From Unio delphinus (Eukaryota > Mollusca > Bivalvia > Unionida > Unionidae), in the NCBI GenBank assembly GCA_029339505.1, contig JAQISU010000097.1, positions 5,117,001 to 5,181,000 on the forward strand: DNA of 64,000 nt, read 5' to 3'. Position numbers and translations under genes: made by a program. The notes below the pieces were generated by a model that did not search any database, was not told the DNA's origin, and was given only the letters and a program-made list of their open reading frames with translations. This document shows, in pieces, positions 1-11,500 of the stretch (position 1 is its first letter; each line of letters opens with the position of its first letter).

Positions 1-690
1 CCACAAATCTTTTTTCAAACATTTATTTAAAAAATGAATTTATGAACTCATTTAATAATTACTACAACAAAAATCCACACAATTACTTTGTGTCCATGAA
101 GCATATTTCTCATCATTCTACACAGTGAATTACTGTAAAAGTAACGACATGATTTATGACATCTTAAATGCGGAGCAGGACTGCTCCAATGGTCTAATAG
201 TTAGAGCATCTGCCTCAGATGCAGAAGGTTATGGGTTTGAACCCTGGCAAGTCATACAAAGACTTTTAACAAAATGGTACTAACAGCTACCTTGCCAGGC
301 AGACAGCACTAAAAGGTTAGAAGTGGGCGGCCTAGTGTCAGGATAATGTCTGGGTGGACATGAATGCTACATGTCATTGTCTGCAGCATTATGCCCTAAT
401 GCCAGAACTCACTATAAACTGTCACACTTCAGACATTATAGATGATATGACTGAAAAATTTTTTTAGCAAAGATTTCAAATGTATACAGTTAAAAAGATT
501 TCAATTAATAATTGCTTAACAGCTGGGAATTGCAATAGCAACGAACAGTATCACTCTTGTTACATGAAAAAACTTACATGCCCTTTACATTTTTCATTTG
601 ACATGTAATCAGTTAATCTAAATCAATTAACTGGATGGTCACTATTGTAATCATTTAGTGGCAGGTTGATTTTACATTTCAACACAAGTA
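1..690 (-). other. 3' UTR or downstream flank
   Basis: Follows the stop codon. An AATAAA (seen as TTTATT at 22-27) is a possible polyadenylation signal about 665 nt beyond the stop. A tRNA-derived SINE on the plus strand lies inside. No other gene seen. Confidence 0.4.
176..480 (+). mobile_element. tRNA-derived SINE, family A, near full length
   Basis: tRNA-like head with A-box-like TAGTTAGAGCA and B box GGGTTTGAACCC at about 200-255, then a body shared with copies at 28788, 29398, 36185 and 49565 (shared blocks GTGTCAGGATAATGT and GATATGACTGAAAAAT). Too degenerate in its arms to be a working tRNA. Confidence 0.8.
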
Positions 691-961
691 CTAAGAGGTA
701 CATGTCACTTTTATTGAGATTAATATTGCATTTAACATGGGTATTTTGAAAGTGTGTATTGTACCTGGACTATCAGGTATGTTCAACATCAGAGAGCGTC
801 TATTACTGCTTCCTGTAGAAAGTGGTGAGGTGTCAGTACTAGATGGCATCACTGTATCTTCCCTTGGTATTTCAGTACCTCCTGCCTCCTCCACTGTGGG
901 AGTTTTGTGTTCTTGCCTCTGCATCTGCAGTTGACGGAAAATTTCTAACTCCAAGTGAGAC
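691..961 (-). CDS. PKD1-like exon 30, C-terminus and stop
   Basis: 271 nt after acceptor CATCCTAG, ending with TAG at 691-693. Starts SHLELEIFRQLQMQRQ (helical), then a polar Thr/Ser/Glu tail. The phase fits the previous exon exactly (split Trp codon). Confidence 0.85.
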
Positions 962-3900
962 CTAGGATGAGAAGAAAAAAATCAAACGTGCCTGAAGTTG
1001 ATTTTGTTCTTTAAATAGAGATGCAAGGAAAACAATTTGATATCATCTTTATTTCCATCACTAACACGAGTACCTTGGAAGTAGCTAGTAATACATAGAT
1101 AGAAAGCTAAATAAAACATTTACCTGTGCATGAAAACTTGGTCATAGTAATCTACTATGGTTCAAGTTAACCTACTTCAGATTCTTCCAAATTTCAAAAT
1201 CCATGAGTATAGTTAGATATTGACAGTGACCTACCTTACTATGGTTCAAGTTAACCTTCTTAAGATTCTTCCAAATTTCAACATTCATGAGTATATTTAG
1301 ATATTGACTGAGGAGATAACAAACAGCTGATGATCCGAAATTCAGTAAGACATGAAGATTAGATTAGTCACCTAGTCTGTAATAGTACAGTAGTAGAGTG
1401 AAACTCCTAGAAAGGCATTGTTACAAGTCTAAAGTTATTAAAATATTTAACAGGTAAAAAGTGAAAGACAACAAATAAAATTTAAATATATTTATTTCCC
1501 TAGAACACAAAAGTGCAAATGAGAAGAAAAAGAACCTCAAGGCATTGCAAATTAAATCCCAAGTTAATTAAAGTAATTAGCAAGTAGCACTAGCAATTTA
1601 AAGTGCTAAATCACAGAAACATAATTCCATGTTTGCAAATACTATAAATTCCAGTGAATGTCTCTATCCAAGAATTTTATCAGAGCACTTTTGTATTTCC
1701 AGAAAAAATAATGACTTGTATTCAATAGTTTGAAAAAAAAAGATTTCAGCTAAACACTCCTGGTAACAACTTAAAAGTGCAACATGTTATAGCACGATTG
1801 ATCAAGTCCTCACAATTACAAGATTATATAGTTCTCTACTTGACATCATGTCACAATTAATATTTTTTTTTAAAAAATGCATTACCTAATGGAAAAAAAC
1901 CTTCTAGAATGATCATGATGTTTACAAAACCACAACCACTGTCGAAAACTATGACCCAAATAAACATATTTACTTTTAGGGTTGTCTCAACTAAGATGAT
2001 CCAGGATGTCATGAAAAGAAAGTCAATCAATGAGTGTTGTGACCCCATCCCACAATAGTTGGTAAAACGGATTCTGCAGAAGTATCATGTACCTGAGAAT
2101 TTCAGGAACATGCTTTTTTTCAACAAAGTCTTGATTTCAAAATTCACCTTGTCGGAGTACACTACAGCAAGGCAGAGATTTGAAGTAAGCATCGAAACTG
2201 GATGTACCATTTTGATATGGTACTATTTTCAGCTTTATTCAATCTCCTAATGAAGTCTATAGACAGGATGATGATCTAAGGACCATCTGTATCATCATGG
2301 AGTTTGGAAGACAAGGGCCTTCATCAATGACGTGACAATTACATCCATGTCAGAACCATAAGGTAGAATGTCACCCATATCAAGATGTCTGGTTCTAATG
2401 AAAGGGATGGTACAAGACAGGTTCAAAATAGAAGGGATCAACCAGTTAACTCTTTAAACCCCAATGCCTCATTTATGCATCAGGAGGTTGGGAGGTTGTA
2501 GCCTACTTCTGAGCTATGTAGGTAGCATCAAAGTGATTTAAGATGCAATAAAGTGGGGGGGGGAGGGTTGTAGAAAGGTAGACAGATGTAGCTCAACAAT
2601 ACCATATAATCTGGACTTTCTAGTTGCACTACAAATTAGAGAGGGAACAAATATAACTTTTAGGACCAGATTTTATTTCCCCACAAAATTTTGGCTGTTG
2701 TCTGAAATCGATTTTGTGTCAGGATTTTAGACTTTTTGGCCCCAGACCTAAGGTAGACCAGTATGTACTGCACACAGACAGGTGATATGATGGGCATTTT
2801 GGAATATAAAAAAAGTGGTCTAAGGACTCCTTAAATGACAGTGGGAGCATGGCAGACTTGAAGTGAAAAGCCCAAGACTGGATAGAATCAACCAAAATGT
2901 AGCTCTAAAAGATTGTTGTTATCACTGATGCTGGGACCATGTGATTGCTTGATTGTATTTTGCCAGGACAAAGATACAGCAAGTGAAAAGTGGTCCAAAC
3001 TTCATCAGCTTTGTAAAAAGTGGCCATAAACAGAGACCAAAAAATTGAAACAAGATCAGTATCAATAGCAGCACAGGATTGGGAAAAGCAGGCAGATGTA
3101 AACGGACAGTTGAAGTTCCCAAGTTCAGACCTAACATTATATTATGGTCAGGAGGTATCAAACACACCATGGAAAGCATTGTGGGCAAGTGACTAAACAA
3201 TCTTAAGGACTGGGATCCCCATCTGCAGGGTATAACTGTATTCATAAATACAATGAATGGAGAGTCGATGTATTTACATATCAATATGCATTAGGTGAGG
3301 ATACCAAGGATGCAATGAACAGCTGAAAATACAAAATACACTCAAGCATGAAAACAGGTCACATTGATCTAGCTTTGTAGGATCCAGTTATCTGAGATAC
3401 CCACAAACTGATTTTCATAAACAAAGGTAAAAATGGCTGACGATATGAAGTGCAAAACAAATTGAACATGCACAGGAAGAACAGGAGAACTGAAATAGTC
3501 CCTTCTAATTTCACTGGCAAGGTCAAATGCTAGGACAAAAATTTACACTACTTCTAATACGTTTAGAAAAAAAATGCTTCACAAAAGTGAAAAAATTTGG
3601 AAAAGAATGTTAGATGTAAGGGATCAACTACTGCAAAATTCTTTTATACAATCTATATTTCTGCTTAACAGAGTAGTGAAGTCATGGAAAAGTTCCATAC
3701 CATAGCTGTTTCTCCTTATCATGTGAGATCTCCTCATCTCGCTGATTGTCTAGTTTAAGGAGTTGGGCGAGGTATGGTTCCTGTGAGTACAGATTATCCT
3801 CAATTTTCTGGACTCTATGCTCTAGACGGTCATCTGGGTAGTGTGCCACCTTGAGTATAAAGAACAACACATTACTCATTTCAAACAAGCTGAATTTAAA

Positions 3901-6900
3901 AATACCATATATACTCACTTATAAGTTGATCCAGACTGCAAACAAGATAAACCCTGATCTGACAGTGCATGATACACCAGGAGAGTATATTATCTTAACT
4001 GTTCTACTGCATATACCCAGATCTGCTGATATGCAATTTGCAGTCAGAGTTGACTTATAAGTGTGTATATATGGTAAATAAATAATTTTCATCACATAAC
4101 AAACTGTGATAAATCTTCTGTATGAAACAAACTTTGAACATGGTTTTCTGACTTGATATCGGAGTATATTTTGATGATGTAAATATTATACGCCATACTG
4201 AACATGTGTAAGAACTTTTCACATTTTAAAACCTTTTTCGTTTAGGGTCCATTTAAAATCTGAAAAGAATCCATTTAGGAAACATAATGACCTCTATCAT
4301 ACATCAAGCTCGCGTCGAGCACCTGTGCATTGCAATGTTAAGGAAATCTTGGGAGTCCTGTACATCGCAATGTTAAGTAAATCTTGGGAGTCCTGTACAT
4401 TGCATTGTTAAGTAAATCTTGGGAATCTGTACATTGCAATGTTAAGGAAATCTTGGGAGTCTATACATTGCAATGTTAAGGAAATCTTGGGAGTCTATAC
4501 ATTGCAATGTTAAGGAAATCTTGGGTGTCATGTACATTGCAATGTTAAGGAAATCTTGGGAGTCATGTACATTGCAATGTTAAGGAAATCTTGGGAGTCT
4601 GTACATAGCAATGTTAAGGAAATCTTGGGAGTTTGTACATTGCAATGCTCAAGAAATCGTGGGAGTCATGTACATTGCAGTGTTAAGGAAATCGTGGAGT
4701 CATGTTATGCATAAGAAAGAAGCAATAATTCTTCATTTAAATACAAACCTCTGAACCCCCACTAGATATCCCATCATCCCCTGCTCCAAAGGTACCATCA
4801 GAATCGGTGAAGTAACAAGGCGGTTTTTCTGGCAGTCCATGGGAACCAGTCAGGGCATTCATGCGGAACAGTAGTTCATCCACCTGGTACTCTATCTCTG
4901 CCATTGTGAACTCCTATAAAGGAGACAACAACAAAATTGCTAACTTGTCTTCAGTTGAAACTAAGCCATGTACCAAGAGGTCGGGGACAGGACAAAATTG
5001 GTCTTAACAGAAGACAGACACTTAATAATTGTATATTTATGATATTATTAGAATTAAAGGATCAAAAGAAGATGTCTACTAAGCAAAATAAATTTCACAC
5101 AAATGTTTGACAGCAGTTTTATAACTCTACAATCAAGTTTTAAACTTTAATCAGATTTCAGAGGCTGCAGTGTCTATTATGAAATGAAAGTAACCATGAA
5201 AATTTACATTATATGAAAAGAGTACATTTATAATTAAATTATCATAAGTTGTCAGAAAAGGCACCATGTAAGCAAACACTTGCTTTCAATAATGGAAACT
5301 TACTGGTGGTAGGATATTTTCAGTTTCTTGTATTTCAGGCAGTTTCTTCAAGCCGGCCCACAGCTGGTACTTTTCCCAGTACAAATGAAGTAACTCAGTA
5401 AATTCTAATGTTGATACTTTCTTTCCTCTACGAGATCGCAACTGCTGTGTTAATGTGGTAATCATCTAAAAGAACAGATGACATATATTGATCCTTTACA
5501 AACACAGAGAGAACATCATATACTCAAACGTGCTTAAATTTCAAAAGGTCACGTGTGATTTCATAGATATGTAAATCATCGTAAGTTCAGATTTTACAAA
5601 GCTCTTTTTACCCAAAACTTGGCAAAATATAATAGATAATTATTACATTGGTAACCATGGTGATCATATTACACAATGAACTACCTTTATTTTCTTTTTC
5701 AGTTACTTACATATGAAGTCAGTAGCCCAGTTACGAAAACACAGAAGGAGAAGATGAAAATTTGTGCAAAGTTTTGTTGCTGGTCAGGCATAGATGGAAA
5801 GGGAGTTTCTCCTATAAGGAGGGCAGTCATCCCCAACAGACTTGTCCATAGGTCTCTGAAGGTGAAAGCAGTGGCCCCGAACAACATCCGACCCAGACTG
5901 GTATATGCTAATAGCAAGAGCAGGAACATGGCCTATAAGATCATATAATAATATCAATCAGTGGCCTATAATAAGATCATAGAGTAATTAGTATCAATTA
6001 CTTGTCTATAATACATTAATAGAGTAATTAGTATCAATTACTGGCCTATAAGATCATAGAGTAATTAGTATCAATTACTGGTCTATAATACATTAAGAGA
6101 GTAATTAGTATCAATTACTGGCCTATAAGATCATAGAATAATTAGTATCAATTACTGGCCTATAATAAGATCATAGAGTAATTAGTATCAATTACTGACC
6201 TATAATAAGATCACAGAGTAATTAGTATCAATTACTGGCCTATAATAAGATCATAGAATAATTAGTATCAATTACTGACAAACCTTTAGCTCTCTTTTAC
6301 ATCAATTATTTAGAAAATTCTATCAACTCAAATGTCCTGGAGACAGATACTCTACCATTTCAGCCAATTAGTTTGTTGGATTCTAGAATTAAAATGAAGC
6401 AGACACTTGTGATGTTGAAATTTTGAGTCCAGATCAGTTGCATAAGAGGTATATATGTGTTACTCAAACCAGATCAATTATGTATAAATCTGATTCTTTA
6501 CTCAGATCAATTACACAAGGGGTTGATTTTATGCAGTTACATTTTAATGTATCATTAAGCATGTTATGCAATGTCATATGTGAGTTCTCTTTTTTCTTCT
6601 TCTTTTTTATAAAAAAAAACCATATACAAACATTACTGAATCTCACTGTCAAAAAGCTTTCTTTATTGACCATCTTTTTATGCTAATTTAACAAAAGAAC
6701 TCTGCAATTCAATTATAAATTTTGGAGTTATGTACATTATACATTTAAATCTTTTTTTGTGGTAAATGTGACATTTTAAAGCACATCACAAATGTAAAAC
6801 TTCGTCCAATAAAGTTGATTACTTGGCTTTAACTATTCAATGATACCTGCTCTAGAAGTAAATTTTTGTCAGTGGATAAAATAATGTCATGTATGTCACA

Positions 6901-8537
6901 GAATGAAAGCATATAGTTACCAGTCAAGATCAGCCAATGGTGTCACATGTATCACACTGTGACAAAGAGAACGAGGTAATAGTTACCAGTCAAGATCAGC
7001 CAATGGTGTCACATATATCACATTGTGACAAAGAGAACGAGGTAATAGTTACCAGTCAAGATCAGCCAATGGTGTCACATATATCACATTGTGACAAAGA
7101 GAACGAGGTAATAGTTACCAGTCAAGATCAGCCAATGATGTCACATATATCACATTGTGACAAAGAGAACGAGGTAATAGTTACCAGTCAAGATCAGCCA
7201 ATGATGTCACATATATCACATTGTGACAAAGAGAACGAGGTAATAGTTACCAGTCAAGATCAGACAATGATGTCCCATATATCACATTGTGACAAAGAGA
7301 ACGAGGTAATAGTTACCAGTCAAGATCAGCCAATGATGTCCCATATATCACATTGTGACAAAGAGAACGAGGTAATAGTTACCAGTCAAGATCAGCCAAT
7401 GATGTCCCATATATCACATTGTGACAAAGAGAACGAGTAATAGTTACCAGTCAAGATCAGCCAATGATGTCACATATATCACATTGTGACAAAGAGAACA
7501 AGGTAATAGTTACCAGTCAAGATCAGCCAATGATGTCACATATATCATATTGTGACAAAGAGAACGAGGTAATAGTTACCAGTCAAGATCAGCCAATGAT
7601 GTCACATATATCACATTGTGACAAAGAGAACGAGGTAATAGTTACCAGTCAAGATCAGCCAATGATGTCACATATATCACATTGTGACAAAGAGAACGAG
7701 GTAATAGTTACCAGTCAAAATCAGCCAATGATGTCCCATATATCACATTGTGACAAAGAGAACGAGGTAATAGTTACCAGTCAAGATCAGCCAATGATGT
7801 CACATATATCACATTGTGACAAAGAGAACGAGGTAATAGTTACCAGTCTAGAACAGCCAATGATGTCACATATATCACATTGTGACAAAGAGAACGAGGT
7901 AATAGTTACCAGTCTAGAACAGCCAATGATGTCACATATATCACATTGTGACAAAGAGAACGAGGTAATAGTTACCAGTCTAGAACAGCCAATGATGTCA
8001 CATATATCACATTGTGCGACATAGAATTGTTTTATTACAAGCTTTTAAGAAAAATTTGCAGTTTAGTTTGTTTCAGAATTGTAAAAATACAATTCCAAGT
8101 GCATGACGCCATGTTTTGAGACATAACAGACATAGAACATGAAGAAATATGAGAATAATCATGTAATAAAGATTGATGACAATGCGAAACTCTCTTCTGA
8201 CATCTCATAAACTGTTTTCTTCCAAAAATCACTGCCTCTAAAATTTAAAAAATACTCCCTAACCTAACCATATCAATCTCAAAGATAGAATAAGTTTGTA
8301 ATCAAGTCTATGTATTGTTTATATACCAGAAAAGCCAGCAGCTGACGTCGAGACTTTCTGTACACAATGACAAAGTTGACCCAGGGTCGGAAGAAAGAAA
8401 GGAGATGCAAACTCTTTACCAGTTGCAGAAACAGCAAAATTGCAACCATGGATCTCAGAATCTGCAACAACACCAGAGTTATTATTATTATTGGAGGGAG
8501 AGGGGGGATTTAAGAAATGGTATGCAAATTCAAAGTG

Positions 8538-8583
<46 letters not shown>

Positions 8584-11500
8584 ATGTGTGTGTGTGTGGG
8601 GGGGTACATATTTTAATTATGCAATACTTACCCATGGCTATTGTTTAGCTTTTTTCCATGCAGAAAAAAGTGTACCATCTGTCTGATGTGCATACATCCT
8701 TCCTTAGAGGGAAGATTTGTTAGTATGACAATTCCTAATGCTGATCGCTTGTTCCTGGTTGTAATGTGCAAAACAAGCACAGATGGCTTATTGTTTTCAC
8801 AGATGGCTTAATGGCTTATTGTTTTCACAGATGGCTGTCACATTAGGACATCAGAGTTGGGTGGGCATTTGACAATAGCCATGCATAATTAAAATTAGTT
8901 TAGCCCCCAAAAATCTACATTTTAATAGCAGCAATAACTTTCCCATGACTAGTTTACTCCATTAAACTGATTTTTTTAAAAACTGAAAATTAAAAATACT
9001 CCTTATTGGTGGAGAGGTCCATATGTTAAGGAAGGTTTATATTTCTTCGGGTCACATGTCATGCAGTAATGATAGGACCCAGAGAAAAGCCGAAATGCTA
9101 CATTCATGATGTCCTCCAATGTAGGCCCATGAAGTAGCAATGGCTCAAACCAAACAGTCTTTCAGTATCATAAAGGAAGGTCACAGTAAGAGACTTGTAT
9201 GCTCTTTTTGATCATGGAGACAATACATTGTGAAATAGTGGTGGCTGAATCCCTAGTATTGCAACAGAAGATCCCTCCTGAGAGGAACAGACCTGGCCTT
9301 CCCCACAGCAAGAACAGGAACTCTGTATACATAGTCAATTCTGCGAGGATGGCTTTGTCAGTTCCAGAGAGACTGTCCACCAAAACATTCATTATGACCA
9401 GAATATACTGAACTCTAAGGTATCTCAGCACAAAAGATTCCAGACTTCCACAAAATGGGGCATGTGTGTCTCCTTGATGTCCGAGATAAGCTATGATAGA
9501 CGTGCCATCTAAGAAGACCAGACACATTTAGATGTCTGAGATAAGCTATGATGGATGTGCCATTTAAGAAGACCAGACACACTGACTCTCTTGATGCACC
9601 CTTGTTATGGTAGCTTTCACTTCTAGGTTATTTATGTGGATGGATGATTCTGACAAGGTACAGTGTCCCTCTGGTTCTAAATTGACTACCCCAACCAGAA
9701 TCTGAGGAGTCGGCAAACGGAAAGGAGTGGGATTTGGGTGCATGAATGGAGACTCCAATCATGAATCTGTCCCGATTCATCCACCACTGTAAATGGTGAA
9801 GAAATGCTAGTCCTAAAAAAATCAGTCAACACAGATTTTCTTAGAGGTTTCCAACTTGCAAGGAGGAGGAACTGGAGAGGTCGCATATGGAGATGTCCCG
9901 ATTAGGGATGTTAAACGAAAATCGGAAATCCGATTATCGGTTTTGAAAACGATTATCGGTTTCTGTTTTTACAAAACGATAATCGAATTCAATAATTTTT
10001 TACCATTTTTGTAGTGAAAATTTTAAAAAATTCCAGAAAAAAGTTCATTCATGCATTCGTTTAGTGTTTACATTTTAATACAATATGGCCAGCAGATAAG
10101 AAGGTGTGTTTGTTTAAATTTTGTGAGCGCTCCATGCAGCGTGTTTGTAAATGAATACATTTATTGCTGAAGGATGTAGTTAGTCGACCGACCGGTCGCT
10201 TAGTTCTTTGATGTCTGAAATTGACAAGAATAGACTGTTAATAGCTACAGTCCCTGTTGTTGAGGACTGGTCTCTACTGGTTGTGTCTTTTCAAGTTTAC
10301 AAATATGGCTGGTCGTATAAATAAATCTGATGTATGGGAAAACTTTGAAAATATTTCATCAAGCATGGCTTGCTGTAAACTATGTTCACAACAAATAAGT
10401 CGGAGCGGTGGTACTACTACTGGATTGCATGCACATTTGCGTAGCAAACATCCAGGAATTGCGGCTCCTTCAAATGTTCAGCTGCGATTAACAACATTTA
10501 TTGGAACACAAGAAACTGTCCTGATAGTCATCAAGAAAAAGTTACTGCTGCTGTAGCTAAGTTTGTTGCTGAAAACATGCTACCAATTTCGATTGCTGAA
10601 TCCAATTCCTTCCATGATTTGATGGCTTTGGTGGAGCCACAATATCGTCCTCCATGCCGTCAGACGCTATACATTATGGTATGTAATGAATATTTTTTAT
10701 TCGCAAGAGGCATTCACTAACTTGCATTATAAGATTATATTTCTTCTAATTTCAATGTAGGACAAAAACCGATAATCGGTTTAAAATTGGATTTCTACAA
10801 ACGATAATCGGTTTTGGAAAAAAAACGATATTAACATCCCTAGTCCCGATAGAACAAAGTTAGCAGTGGTATTCATGGTTCCCAGACGGTACAAGTAAGC
10901 AGAAAAAGCTGCTGCTCAAAGCATCTCAAACAGGGCTAGGATTTAATCCATCCATTCAAGTGAAACTTGTTTCTGGTTTGCAAGGAAATTCATTCCCATG
11001 TAAACAAGATCTTGCAATGGAGTACATTCAAGTTCCTTGAGGTTGGGCAAAAGGTACAACTGAGTGACCACGGACCAACAGCCGCATAGTTCCTGATAAA
11101 GTGACTGGATTTGAACATTGTGGATCAACCATCGTTGAAATACTGGAGAAATGGTGTTCCCAGTAAATAGAAGCATCCCACCACTATTCCCATTACACTA
11201 GTAAAAACTTTGGGTGCGGAAAGAAATTCTAAATGGTAGGACCTTGAACTTTCTGGTTTAAGCAGAACTGGCAATATTTGCATAGACGAGGAAATGTGGG
11301 AATGTGTAGAGAGGCATCCTGAAAGTTGACGGAGACCATTCAGGATTGAGGAAGTGGTCTCCATCTTGAAAGGTTCTTCCAGAAGAAACAGGTTTACAAT
11401 GGAGAGATTGATAATAATGTTAAATTTTACATTTTTCTTGGTGGCTGTCCCCTACTCCCTCCTTTGGGAAAAGAAGGGGGCTGTAGAAACTGCCTCCTTC

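Noticed and set aside
184..256. Functional tRNA gene
   Set aside because: A and B boxes are present, but the arms do not pair properly and the sequence continues into a SINE body shared with other copies.
2922..3284. 120-codon minus-strand hydrophobic protein
   Set aside because: Overlaps the decayed retroelement whose recognisable protein is on the plus strand; no splice or homology support.
6924..8016. CRISPR array
   Set aside because: Repeats are head to tail with no unique spacers, and the genome is eukaryotic. The same applies to the 36-64 bp arrays elsewhere.
6937..8024. Repeat-protein gene on the plus strand
   Set aside because: Openness follows from a 66-bp unit; no flanking coding sequence, start context or splice partner.
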